A stretch of 64,000 bases of DNA from RGIG5579 sp045541915 (GTDB taxonomy: Bacteria > Bacillota > Clostridia > Oscillospirales > SIG627): the NCBI GenBank assembly GCA_045541915.1, contig JAZQJZ010000012.1, positions 137,854 to 201,853 on the forward strand, written 5' to 3'. The position numbers and the translations under genes are program-made. The notes beneath the pieces were generated by a model that saw only the letters and a program-made list of their open reading frames with translations, had not been told where the DNA came from and did no database searches. This document shows positions 27,728 through 35,317 of the stretch, piece after piece (the first letter of the stretch is position 1; the number at the start of each line of letters is the position of its first letter).

Positions 27728-28666
27728 TTACTCCATTTGGGAATGAGAGGCTTCATCCTTTGCCTTTTCCAATTCCTCGATAAATCGCTGATCTATGGGA
27801 GTGAGATGATATCCGCTTCGATAGATCAAAACATCCTTATACTTGTGACTCAAGCCTGCACAGCGCTTTTGCACTACATTGTGACGTGCCAAAACCTCTT
27901 GGGGCAAGGGCGAGACCCACATAAAGGTGGAGGGAACATCGTTGAGCAGATCGTACTGCGTACCTCTTTCATAAATATAGATCTTCTTATCCGTTAGATC
28001 GGAAAACTCCGCCTTCCTCACATAAGCGATCTGAAGAGAGGGTACATAAGGGTCTCCGTGAACGATCTCAACGCAATCCTTGAAATCACTTTTGGTAATC
28101 TCTTCCTTCTCTGCCAAGGGGTGATTGCGGTCCATTAAGGCCACATATTCAAATTCCCAAATATCTTCGTGGCGCAGATCCTTTTCTTCCATCATTTTCA
28201 GAAAATAGGATTCAAAAGCAGTCTGATAACGAATGATACCCAGATTGTAATTGCTTTGGAGAATATTGGTAATGGCGCGGAGGGAATTGGTTTCCTTATA
28301 GTTCAAGTTGATTTCCCTTTTGGGATCCAATGAATTCACAAGACCGGTAAAGGCCCGGGTGATATAACAAGCGCGAGGAGTGGAAATGTTAAAGCTTTGA
28401 TGCTCGGGAACATCCTTTTTATACTTTTCTTCCATTTCGTCGATCTGACGGAGGATGTTTTTTGCCTGATAAAGAAATTCTTCCCCCTGGGTGGTGGTCA
28501 CAATCCCCTTGGAGGTTCGCTTGAACACCGTAATGCCAAGACTCTCTTCCAATTCCTTGATGGCACGGGAAAGGTTGGGCTGGCTCATAAAAAGGTTTGC
28601 CGCCGCACCGGTGATGGAACGAGTACGTTCCACTTCCACCGCATACTTCAAATGCAACAGGTTCAT
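27728..28666 (-). CDS. LysR-family transcriptional regulator
   Basis: 312 aa with the N-terminal winged HTH of LysR (LKYAVEVERTRSITGAAANLFMSQPNLSRAIKELEESLGITVFKRTSKG, about 5-53) and a ligand-binding domain (about 90-300). It lies 13 bp downstream of typA on the same strand, with AAGGAG overlapping the typA stop region, so it is probably co-transcribed with typA. The usual divergent LysR target is therefore not apparent. Confidence 0.9.
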   Translation of the reverse strand: MNLLHLKYAVEVERTRSITGAAANLFMSQPNLSRAIKELEESLGITVFKRTSKGIVTTTQGEEFLYQAKNILRQIDEMEEKYKKDVPEHQSFNISTPRACYITRAFTGLVNSLDPKREINLNYKETNSLRAITNILQSNYNLGIIRYQTAFESYFLKMMEEKDLRHEDIWEFEYVALMDRNHPLAEKEEITKSDFKDCVEIVHGDPYVPSLQIAYVRKAEFSDLTDKKIYIYERGTQYDLLNDVPSTFMWVSPLPQEVLARHNVVQKRCAGLSHKYKDVLIYRSGYHLTPIDQRFIEELEKAKDEASHSQME

Positions 28667-28679
28667 TTCACTTCTCCTT

Positions 28680-30506
28680 TCAGGAGTTGAGTTTTTCTTT
28701 TGCTTTCAATTTGGCTCGCTGCTCCGTATTCAAGATCTTTTTCCGGAGACGGAGTGCCTTGGGAGTGACCTCCAGAAGCTCATCGTCTGCAATGAATTCC
28801 ATACACTTTTCCAGGCTCATCAAACGGGGCGGAACAATGCGCAGAGCTTCATCGGCACCGGTGGAACGGATGGCAGTCAAGTGCTTTTTCTTGCACACAT
28901 TGACCACAAGATCCTTGGAATCGTTGGATTCACCCACGATCATTCCTTCATATACATTGGTCTGAACACCAATAAACATAGTGCCGCGATCCTGGGCATT
29001 GAACATGCCGTAAGAGGTGGAAATGCCATCTTCCCAAGCGATCAAGGATCCGCGGGAACGGGCGGTGAGACCGGGTTTGATAGGATGATATCCATCCAGC
29101 TCCGTATTGACCACCGCATTTCCCTTAGCGGCAGTGAGCAGCTCTGCCCGGCAACCGATCATACCGCGGCTTGTGATGGAAAACTCCAAGCGGGTAAAGC
29201 CGGCAGTGGTGGGAGCCATTTGCAAAAGCTCTCCCTTGCGGCGAGAGATCAGATCAATGACCGTTCCGGTAAATTCATCGGGACAGTCGATATAAAGATT
29301 TTCATAAGGCTCGCAAAGCTGGCCGTCGATCTCCTTGGTGATAACCGTGGGGCGGGAAACCTGAAATTCGTAGCCCTGGCGGCGCATATTTTCAATGAGA
29401 ACCGAAAGGTGAAGCTCTCCTCTTCCGGAAACCTTCAGAGTATCGGTGGTATCGGTATCCTCTACGCGGAGAGAAATATTGGATTCCAGTTCCCGATACA
29501 GTCTTTCCCGGATGTGGCGGCTGGTGACATAGGTTCCGTCCTGCCCGGCAAAGGGAGAAGTAGAAACAGAGAAGAACATGGAAAGCACCGGATCCTCGAT
29601 CTCCACAAAATCTAGTCCCTCAGGATGCTCCGGATCACAGATGGTATCACCGATCTCAATATCGGCAATGCCGGTCAAGCAAACAATATCCCCTGCTTCC
29701 GCAAAGGTGGTGGCAGTCTTTTTCAGTTTATCAAAGGTATAGATTCCGGCAGTTTTATGCCGCTCAACCTTGCCGTCTCTCCGAACAACGGAAACCGGGC
29801 TCTTTTCATGAATGGCACCGCGGAGAATTTTTCCTACTGCCATTCTGCCGGTATAATCGTTGAAATCGATGTTGGAAACCATCATCTGGAAGGGGCCGTC
29901 GGAATCCACATCGGGACAGGGAATATCATGGATGATCACGTCAAAAAGACAGGTGAGATTGTCGGTTTTCACCTTATAGTCAGTGGTTGCCCAGCCGTCT
30001 CTGCCGGAAGCATAGATCACAGGAAGGTCCAGCTGCTCCTCGGTGGCGCCCAGGTCGATGAGTAGATCGTACATTTCATCGGTTACTTCCTTGGGACGGG
30101 CCATAGGACGGTCAATCTTATTGATCACAATCACCGGGGTTAGTCCCAGTGCCAGGGCCTTTTTTAGCACGGTACGGGTCTGAGGCATACAGCCTTCATA
30201 GGCATCCACTAAAAGAATGACGCCATCCACCATGGAAAGGCTTCGTTCCACTTCCCCACCGAAATCCGCATGTCCGGGGGTATCCACAATGTTCACCTTC
30301 ACACCGTTGTAAAACAGAGAGGTATTTTTGGCGAGAATGGTGATTCCTCTTTCTTTTTCCAGGTCACCCGAGTCCATCACGCGCTCTTCCACCTGTTCAT
30401 TTGCGCGGAAGGTGCCTGTTTGGCGAAGCATGGCATCCACAAGAGTGGTCTTGCCGTGGTCAACGTGAGCAATGATCGCAATATTTCTGATATTTTCTTT
30501 TTCCAT
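28680..30506 (-). CDS. typA: Translational GTPase TypA/BipA
   Basis: The 608-aa ribosome-associated GTPase has G1 AHVDHGKTTL (about 12-21), the G2/G3 DxxG region, DTPGHADFGGEV and NKIDRP, followed by the EF-G-like domains and the BipA C-terminal domain. It acts in ribosome assembly and stress adaptation. A promoter lies about 45 bp upstream. Confidence 0.97.
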   Translation of the reverse strand: MEKENIRNIAIIAHVDHGKTTLVDAMLRQTGTFRANEQVEERVMDSGDLEKERGITILAKNTSLFYNGVKVNIVDTPGHADFGGEVERSLSMVDGVILLVDAYEGCMPQTRTVLKKALALGLTPVIVINKIDRPMARPKEVTDEMYDLLIDLGATEEQLDLPVIYASGRDGWATTDYKVKTDNLTCLFDVIIHDIPCPDVDSDGPFQMMVSNIDFNDYTGRMAVGKILRGAIHEKSPVSVVRRDGKVERHKTAGIYTFDKLKKTATTFAEAGDIVCLTGIADIEIGDTICDPEHPEGLDFVEIEDPVLSMFFSVSTSPFAGQDGTYVTSRHIRERLYRELESNISLRVEDTDTTDTLKVSGRGELHLSVLIENMRRQGYEFQVSRPTVITKEIDGQLCEPYENLYIDCPDEFTGTVIDLISRRKGELLQMAPTTAGFTRLEFSITSRGMIGCRAELLTAAKGNAVVNTELDGYHPIKPGLTARSRGSLIAWEDGISTSYGMFNAQDRGTMFIGVQTNVYEGMIVGESNDSKDLVVNVCKKKHLTAIRSTGADEALRIVPPRLMSLEKCMEFIADDELLEVTPKALRLRKKILNTEQRAKLKAKEKLNS

Positions 30507-30549
30507 ACAAAATCCTTATTGTCACAAAATTAGCATTTTATCATCCATT

Positions 30550-30577
30550 ATTATACCACTTCCCTCTCATTTTGCAA
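30550..30577 (-). promoter_or_regulatory. Promoter of typA
   Basis: On the minus strand TTGCAA (30572-30577) and TATAAT (30550-30555), 16-bp spacer. The rest of the 30507-30761 gap shows no gene. Confidence 0.65.
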
Positions 30578-30726
30578 GAAAAAATTCCCCATTTACCCCA
30601 AAGTTTGAAAAAAGGACATATATTTTCTGCAAATGGAACAAAACAAGGGGAATTAAATCTTGTTTTAAGCCAGAAAAGCGGAGAAAATCCCATAGCATTT
30701 CAAAAAATACAGTTTCAAAACAAATC

Positions 30727-30754
30727 CCCTCCTGCGAACGAGCAAAGAGGGGTA
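30727..30754 (-). terminator. Candidate terminator of plsC
   Basis: CCCCTC/GAGGGG stem with a 15-nt loop, followed on the minus strand by a T-rich tract. Confidence 0.5.
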
Positions 30755-30761
30755 CTTTTTC

Positions 30762-31547
30762 TTACATTTCTTCTATTTTAGTGCGGCAGATTTCTGCCAG
30801 ATCTTCCGGGGACGTTTCCTTGACTTCTTCCTTTGGAATCACATCCAGCACTTCAAAGAGAACCGGTGTTTTTCGGAGTGGAAGATTTTTCTTGAACTCA
30901 TTGGTGCCTGAAATGCGACAAACAGCGATGGGCGCTGATGACTTTTTCGCCAGAACAAAGGCGCCGGTTTTAAACTCCAAAAGCTTGCCCGTGCGGCTTC
31001 GGGTTCCTTCCGGATAAATGCCCATAGTAAAGCCTTTTTCCGAGACCAAACGGGCGGCATAACGAATGGCGCGCATGGCTCGAAGGGGATTTTCCCGATC
31101 CAGAGGAACAAAGCCGATCTTCTGCGTGATGGGGCCAACGATGGGGATTTTCATATTCTCTTTTTTCGAAACAAATCCCAGGCGACAGCCTTTCATTAAG
31201 AGAAAGGCTGCCATAGGATCGAAACGGGAAAGGTGATTGCAAACCAAAATGCAAGGCTCTTCCGGGATCTTTTCCAATCCCTCTCCCCGAACACGAAATC
31301 GAAACAGGGTAAGAATGCAATCCATGGTGTGATAAGCCAGATACCGGCAATATGAATTGTCCTTTTCCAAAGGCTTTTTCCCGTAACAGAAAAGGCTCAC
31401 AATAAACAGATACAAAATGGAAAAAAAGATCAAAAGAATCCAAAAGGAAAAAACCAAAAGAATACTCCACGGAATCAGTTGAGGCAAAATCACATCCAGA
31501 ATCACCGTGATGACCGTAGCTAAAACCAAAAACAAACGCAGAAGCAT
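30762..31547 (-). CDS. plsC: 1-acyl-sn-glycerol-3-phosphate acyltransferase
   Basis: 261 aa with two N-terminal membrane helices (about 5-55). The PlsC domain has NHLSRFDP (HX4D, about 95-102), the second block FVSKKENMKIP, FVPLDRENP and EGTRSRTG (about 178-185). It makes phosphatidic acid and works downstream of PlsY, encoded 9 kb away. It is monocistronic. Confidence 0.93.
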   Translation of the reverse strand: MLLRLFLVLATVITVILDVILPQLIPWSILLVFSFWILLIFFSILYLFIVSLFCYGKKPLEKDNSYCRYLAYHTMDCILTLFRFRVRGEGLEKIPEEPCILVCNHLSRFDPMAAFLLMKGCRLGFVSKKENMKIPIVGPITQKIGFVPLDRENPLRAMRAIRYAARLVSEKGFTMGIYPEGTRSRTGKLLEFKTGAFVLAKKSSAPIAVCRISGTNEFKKNLPLRKTPVLFEVLDVIPKEEVKETSPEDLAEICRTKIEEM

Positions 31548-31675
31548 GCTTCTCTCTCCTTCTCTTTTTTCTCCAACGCGTATTTTACCTCAAAAAAGTT
31601 GTGCTGTCAACAAACTCTCCCATTCTTTTTCCCAATAAAAAAACTCATTTTATCGGATTTTTTCTCAAAATCATC

Positions 31676-31704
31676 TTGACTTTTCCCTTTCTCTTTGTTA
31701 TAAT
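31676..31704 (+). promoter_or_regulatory. Promoter of tRNA-Leu
   Basis: TTGACT (31676-31681) and TATAAT (31699-31704) with a 17-bp spacer, about 65 bp before the tRNA. Confidence 0.85.
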
Positions 31705-31768
31705 CCCTAGAGTGAGTTTGAGGCTTACCTCCTCATAGGCTTTCTTGTCAGTGCAAGAAAGAATCTCT

Positions 31769-31855
31769 GCGGATGTGGCGGAATTGGCAGACGCGCTAGA
31801 TTCAGGTTCTAGTGGTAGCAATACTGTGTGGGTTCAAGTCCCGTCATCCGCACCA
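31769..31855 (+). tRNA. tRNA-Leu (anticodon CAG), island integration site
   Basis: An 87-nt class II tRNA including CCA: acceptor GCGGATG/CATCCGC, anticodon stem CTAGA/TCTAG with loop TTCAGGT (CAG), an extended variable arm and the T-arm GGGTTCAAGTCCC. The 3' 18 nt GTCCCGTCATCCGCACCA recur exactly at 39208-39225, so the tRNA 3' end is the left attachment site of an island. The tRNA itself is intact. Confidence 0.95.
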
Positions 31856-31893
31856 GCAAAAACGGATACCGATTTTTCGGTATCCGTTTTTTG
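31838..31893. repeat. attL: tRNA-Leu 3' end plus terminator, left direct repeat of the island
   Basis: GTCCCGTCATCCGCACCA followed by a terminator hairpin (ACGGATACCGA/TCGGTATCCGT) and TTTTTTGCTTT. Nearly the same block stands at 39208-39267. Tyrosine recombinases commonly use tRNA 3' ends as attB and regenerate the tRNA on integration, matching this layout. Confidence 0.75.
31857..31893 (+). terminator. Terminator of tRNA-Leu
   Basis: ACGGATACCGA/TCGGTATCCGT with a T loop and a downstream T run. Confidence 0.85.
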
Positions 31894-31900
31894 CTTTATT

Positions 31901-31921
31901 ACGATGGAGGGACTTGAAGCC
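31901..31921 (-). repeat. Inverted, degenerate copy of the tRNA T-arm
   Basis: GATGGAGGGACTTGAAGCC resembles the reverse complement of the tRNA-Leu T-arm and acceptor (GATGACGGGACTTGAACC). It stands 20 bp before the structured repeat that ends in a direct copy, so the small unit 31901-32066 has imperfect inverted tRNA-derived termini. Confidence 0.5.
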
Positions 31922-31940
31922 TAAGAGGGCCGGAGGCGTT

Positions 31941-32066
31941 AAGGCAAACAGTCTAAATGACTGTTTGGTAGCCGACGGGTGCGAAGGCGGGTACCGCGAG
32001 CCGCGCGGAGCGGTCGCCAAGCAGTGGGGATTTGCAACGCAAAGCCCAGTCCCGTCATCCGTACCA
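31941..32066. repeat. 126-bp structured repeat, copy A
   Basis: About 95% identical to copy B at 39100-39225 (six substitutions seen). It contains a hairpin AAACAGTC/GACTGTTT, a GC-rich nested stem (GGC...ACCGC/GCGGT...GCC) and a TTTGC/GCAAA hairpin. It ends in GTCCCGTCATCCGTACCA, the tRNA-Leu 3' end with one change. The reading frames through it are not convincing genes. It may be an element end, a structured RNA or a tRNA-derived repeat. Confidence 0.8.
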
Positions 32067-32109
32067 AGTGCCAAAAAGCATTGATTTATCAAGGCTTTTC
32101 GGCATTTTT
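32065..32109 (+). terminator. Hairpin following repeat copy A
   Basis: AGTGCC...AGC/GCT...GGCAT imperfect stem ending in TTTTT, directly after copy A. Confidence 0.5.
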
Positions 32110-32216
32110 CTTTTCTTAGGATGCTCGGATTTTGAATGTCAAAAATTCACCGAAAAAGGCTCGATTCTTGCGGATTTCTAACAAATTAAAGTTTTCTAAC
32201 AATTTTTATGTATGGG

Positions 32217-32240
32217 ACGGGTTTTACCCGTCCTTTTTCA
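32217..32240 (+). terminator. Hairpin at the end of the integrase remnant
   Basis: GGACGGGT/ACCCGTCC stem with a 3-nt loop followed by TTTTT on the plus strand. It overlaps the stop codon of the minus-strand integrase remnant. Confidence 0.5.
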
Positions 32241-32352
32241 TTTCTCCAAGGCGCAAGTTTTCTGCAATCTTATTTGCAGACTTCACCTTGGCTCCGTACT
32301 CCAAGTGGCTATAAATGTTTGCCGTCGTATCGACAGATATAATGTATGTGAA
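32224..32352 (-). pseudogene. C-terminal remnant of a tyrosine recombinase (integrase)
   Basis: Read on the minus strand, about 36 codons before a TAA stop (32224-32226) encode VDTTANIYSHLEYGAKVKSA and then a helical, Lys-rich tail. TANIYSHL is the classical context of the nucleophilic tyrosine of phage and ICE integrases. An in-frame stop at 32353-32355 ends the similarity upstream, so only the last part of the gene survives. Its position beside the tRNA attachment site is where an integrase gene is expected. It is too short and too broken to be functional. Confidence 0.65.
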
Positions 32353-32379
32353 TTATTGGTTCCGTTTCAAGAAAACAAT

Positions 32380-32407
32380 ACGGCACCTACCCGAAGATAA
32401 GTGCCGT
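32380..32407. other. Hairpin ACGGCAC/GTGCCGT
   Basis: A 7-bp perfect stem with a 14-nt loop, upstream of the integrase remnant on its strand. It could be a recombinase or regulatory site of the decayed element. Confidence 0.4.
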
Positions 32408-32429
32408 TTGATGCGAAAAATTATTGTAA

Positions 32430-32473
32430 TGTGATAACAGATGTCCCTTGAGTGATGTAATAACCGATGTTAC
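32430..32473. repeat. Degenerate direct-repeat motifs, left group
   Basis: ATGTGATAACAGATGTCCC and GATGTAATAACCGATGTTAC in tandem. Closely similar motifs recur at 35110-35208 on the other side of the four-gene operon. They resemble multiple transposase-binding repeats of an insertion sequence end, but no transposase gene remains. Confidence 0.5.
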
Positions 32474-32488
32474 TAAATTCTCTTTTAT

Positions 32489-33163
32489 TCAGATTTTAAT
32501 GATAGAAGAAAAGACCGCAAGATCCTTTTGACCCAGTTCCAAATCCTTGTGATAATGTCCGAAAAACCATTTTTCATAAGAAAGTTTTTCTTTGACACTT
32601 TGGAGAAAATCGGTCAAAACATTCTCTTCATAGTCGGGTGTAAATTCTCGTTGTATTTTGGTCGGCGCGGAGTGCGTGATTACAAAATCTACGCTCCAAC
32701 TCACTGCCTCAAGATTTTGAAGCGCAGAATTCATTTCTTCCTTGCTTGGAAGCTCTTCCTTCCACCAGTTCTTCCCCTCTGTTCTGACATTCTTATCGTG
32801 AGAGGAGGCGCCGCCAAAGGTGAAAAATTTCTTTCCTTCTATTTCATAAATCTCTCCACGCATCAAATGATAAATTTTATCGCTGATCTTATGCGCCTTC
32901 CCACCAAAGAATGAAACAACGGGAAACTCATTCAAAAGATCAAAGTTCTCGTGGTTACCGTCCACAAACAAAGTGGTAAAGTTTTTCTTTTCCAACCACT
33001 TTCTCCAGTAAAGTTCCTCATTATCTCCACACCAAACACCGCCAAAATCTCCGCAAATAATCAGATAATCTTCCGATGTCATTTCTTTTTGCTGAGGGAA
33101 ACGCTTCGAGGAAAGTTTTGTTACATCCGTCGGGATATGCGTATCGCCTGTAATATAGATCAT
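32489..33163 (-). CDS. Metallophosphoesterase
   Basis: The 224-aa calcineurin-like phosphoesterase has the full motif set: GDTHIP (6-11), GDFGG (about 37-41), GNHE (about 68-71), THSAP (about 166-170) and GHYHKD (about 200-205). It is soluble with no signal peptide. It is the last gene of an overlapping operon (ATGA overlap with the preceding gene) in the island. The substrate is unknown; in this context it could reverse a nucleotide modification or be an effector, but that is inference. Confidence 0.85.
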   Translation of the reverse strand: MIYITGDTHIPTDVTKLSSKRFPQQKEMTSEDYLIICGDFGGVWCGDNEELYWRKWLEKKNFTTLFVDGNHENFDLLNEFPVVSFFGGKAHKISDKIYHLMRGEIYEIEGKKFFTFGGASSHDKNVRTEGKNWWKEELPSKEEMNSALQNLEAVSWSVDFVITHSAPTKIQREFTPDYEENVLTDFLQSVKEKLSYEKWFFGHYHKDLELGQKDLAVFSSIIKI

Positions 33164-33705
33164 AGTGTTTCAATGAACCTTTCCACGTGCACTTTATATT
33201 CTCCTTCATTTGACCAATCCTCAATAACCGTTTCAACAGGATAAATACAATCAGTGTTTTTATCAGCAAAATGTGTAATTACTTCTCCGAAAAACCATCC
33301 TCTGGAAAAAATATATTGTTGGTTTTCCGTTTGAACGACCAAAGCCATATCAAAAGCAATTTCGTATTCCCCGCGGTTTACAGAAATACAATCCGTAACA
33401 ACAGAAACACCCCGTACCTTTTCATTGATCTCAACGAGTGAAACGGTTTCTTTGCAATAGGGTTCAAAAGGTGTATTTGCCTTTATTTTTTTGCAAGAAA
33501 AGGAAGAAATTTCCTCTGTTTCATCAAAAAACGGCGTTTCTTTCACCTCGTTCAAAAGCTCAATCGAAAAAGTGTCAAAGTTCAACTTCAAATTTCCGTA
33601 AGCCTCTCCGGGAAGGGAAACTCCATATTCATACGAAAGAAGTTTTTGACCGATACAGCTTTTTAATATATTTATCATTTCTTTTGTAAATCTTGCTTGA
33701 ATCAT
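33160..33705 (-). CDS. Unknown protein, candidate immunity protein
   Basis: A soluble 181-aa acidic protein that I do not recognise. The start is ATG at 33705, 6 nt after GAGG; another ATG at 33717 overlaps the toxin-like stop as TAATG and would add four residues. It follows the toxin-like gene directly and overlaps the metallophosphoesterase gene. Its size, acidity and place immediately downstream of a toxin-like gene are the usual signs of an immunity protein, without family evidence. Confidence 0.6.
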   Translation of the reverse strand: MIQARFTKEMINILKSCIGQKLLSYEYGVSLPGEAYGNLKLNFDTFSIELLNEVKETPFFDETEEISSFSCKKIKANTPFEPYCKETVSLVEINEKVRGVSVVTDCISVNRGEYEIAFDMALVVQTENQQYIFSRGWFFGEVITHFADKNTDCIYPVETVIEDWSNEGEYKVHVERFIETL

Positions 33706-33716
33706 ATAAAACCTCA

Positions 33717-34352
33717 TTATTTGATAAAATGGATCTTTTGTTTTTTAATACCGGAATAAATGCTAATCTCAATGTTAACAGCCGGGCTGTTGGGTGTTTT
33801 GGTAACGACTCGATATACAACACGGCTACCGTCTTCAAAGACCGTTTGCACACCTTTCCCATTAGACAGAGCCGAATGAGTTCCTCCCTTACTGATTTTT
33901 TTATAAAAATCTGCCGAAGATTTTACCGGATCCGCACTTTTGAAAACTCTTGAGTTTTTCCCCATTTCGCCAAAATAGCCTGTTTTGCTCAAATTATATT
34001 TTTTTGCAACACTTCGTGCATTGTCGGATACGCTGGTTACTTTTTTTGCTTTTTTTAATGCTTTGGCAGAATCCGAAGCTTTGTCAAAGGTTCTTGCCGC
34101 ATCCACAACTCTGTTCGCCGTCTTTGCGCCATCTGCGATCTCACCGATAAAGGGAATTGCACCAACAAGATCAAGTCCGGCCGAAACATAGTCTCCTCGA
34201 AGCAGATCCACCGGAATCGCAGCAAGATCAGCAAAGGTATCTACTCCCGGGATAAGAGATGCGGCCGTTAAAACATTGCTGATTGCATCTAGTACTGCTT
34301 TCGGAGAAGCCCCACGAGTATTTCCAAAACTTCCTCCTGCACCGCCACCCAT
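33717..34352 (-). CDS. Polymorphic-toxin-like protein
   Basis: The 211-aa protein starts with a Gly-rich stretch, then a hydrophobic region (about 20-75, ASLIPGVDTFADLAAIPVDLLRGDY... GAIPFIGEIADGAKTANRVVDAA) typical of the segment that precedes toxin domains in polymorphic toxins. The C-terminal domain (about 115-211) contains GKGVQTVFEDGSRVVYRVVTKT and SPAVNIEI, recalling small RNase-type toxin tips. There is no signal peptide, delivery module or pretoxin protease domain, so it is an orphan toxin cassette or one delivered by another system. The start overlaps the DUF4417 stop (TAATG). Confidence 0.6.
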   Translation of the reverse strand: MGGGAGGSFGNTRGASPKAVLDAISNVLTAASLIPGVDTFADLAAIPVDLLRGDYVSAGLDLVGAIPFIGEIADGAKTANRVVDAARTFDKASDSAKALKKAKKVTSVSDNARSVAKKYNLSKTGYFGEMGKNSRVFKSADPVKSSADFYKKISKGGTHSALSNGKGVQTVFEDGSRVVYRVVTKTPNSPAVNIEISIYSGIKKQKIHFIK

Positions 34353-34996
34353 TAAGCGTTTCCTCGCTTTCGGGATTTGGAAAACTCACTCTCAAAGGAG
34401 ATAACGTTGATTCCTCGGTTTCTGCAGGGAGCAAAAATACTTTCCGGCGCAGCACCGTACACAATGATATTTTTAGGAGAAAGCGTCTTCACAAGGCTTG
34501 CCAATCCCATTTGAAAGAAAAGCTTGTCTTCCTTTCGTTTCAAGCAGCCGTGAGTACCAAGGGAGACAGTTTTGTTTTTCTCAATTCCATCAAAGCAGAA
34601 TTCAAAACTGCGGTGATCGGAAAATCTGACGTTGGGGATCACCTCAACGCCATTCCTCTGAAGCCAATGGGCAAGAGCTCTTCCCCGATAAGTATTCCAC
34701 TCTTGCATCACAAGCGGCATATTACGATAAAGGCTAAAATCGGGAGAAATGATTCCCCTGAATTTCTTTAGTCTCGCAAGATAGGCTTTGGGATTATGCC
34801 ACAAACGCTCGAAGCGCTCATCGTCTTCATAAAAAACGACCCAAGAATCATAATCCCTATGGCTTTTTGCCATTGCTTTTGAAAACGTTATGACTTTGTT
34901 CGGAATCTCGTCACTGGTTTTCAATTTTGGTAACTCAATTTTGCCGCAGTATTCTGCATTTTCTACTAAAAACGAACGAAAGACATCTGTTTGCAT
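34352..34996 (-). CDS. DUF4417 domain-containing protein
   Basis: The 214-aa protein is a clear DUF4417 member: VVFYEDDERFERLWHNPKAYL, FRGIISPDFSLYRNMPLVMQEWNTYRGRALAHWLQRNGVEVIPNVRF and FEFCFDGIEKN. The family is common on phages and mobile elements and has no known function. It is the first gene of the four-gene operon, with a strong promoter upstream and a TAATG overlap with the toxin-like gene. Confidence 0.85.
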   Translation of the reverse strand: MQTDVFRSFLVENAEYCGKIELPKLKTSDEIPNKVITFSKAMAKSHRDYDSWVVFYEDDERFERLWHNPKAYLARLKKFRGIISPDFSLYRNMPLVMQEWNTYRGRALAHWLQRNGVEVIPNVRFSDHRSFEFCFDGIEKNKTVSLGTHGCLKRKEDKLFFQMGLASLVKTLSPKNIIVYGAAPESIFAPCRNRGINVISFESEFSKSRKRGNA

Positions 34997-35010
34997 TCAC
35001 TTCACTCCTC

Positions 35011-35039
35011 ATTATACTTTTCCGTGATTTTGTTGTCAA
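35011..35039 (-). promoter_or_regulatory. Promoter of the DUF4417/toxin-like operon
   Basis: On the minus strand TTGACA (35034-35039) and TATAAT (35011-35016) with a 17-bp spacer, both perfect. Confidence 0.85.
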
Positions 35040-35109
35040 CGGCGCTTTTCGGAGTATATCTTGCAAAAGCTACTGACACGCAATGACAATTTTTGAATTT
35101 AATTTTTTT

Positions 35110-35208
35110 CATTACCGATGTATCAAATTATGTCCCTATCAAATCTAAATATTATGTAACAACCGATGTTACCATTTTCGGCAAGTATGATGTAATAAGC
35201 AATGTCCC
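35110..35208. repeat. Degenerate direct-repeat motifs, right group
   Basis: CATTACCGATGTATC, ATGTAACAACCGATGTTAC (35154-35172) and GATGTAATAAGCAATGTCCC (35189-35208) match the motifs at 32430-32473 in the same orientation. Confidence 0.5.
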
Positions 35209-35317
35209 CGAAAGAAGAAATCTTGGGGTATCAAGATGGTAAATTTCCATTTCGCAGAAATCTGTTCCTCCTTATAGGGTAATTATTGATTTATCAATAC
35301 AAAACGTTTCTAAAGTT

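Larger units (their letters stand above)
32067..32488. other. Gene-poor left arm of the island
   Basis: 422 bp with no complete gene. It holds an integrase remnant (32224-32352), two hairpins (32217-32235 and 32380-32407) and a pair of degenerate TGTAATAACCGATGT-type motifs (32430-32473). Confidence 0.7.
34997..35317. other. Intergenic region with promoter and degenerate repeats
   Basis: No gene. It holds the DUF4417 promoter (35011-35039) and the second group of degenerate motifs (35110-35208). The recombinase frame extends upstream open to 35243 without a recognisable start codon. Confidence 0.6.

Noticed and set aside
31844..32092. 82-aa minus-strand frame through repeat copy A (similar frame in copy B at 39090-39320)
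   Set aside because: It runs through the terminator, the att core and a structured repeat, and changes its ends between copies; non-coding repeat is the better reading.
33717..34352. Toxin-like gene considered as a full contact-dependent toxin
   Set aside because: Only 211 aa, with no signal peptide, repeats or delivery domain, so only an orphan cassette can be supported.
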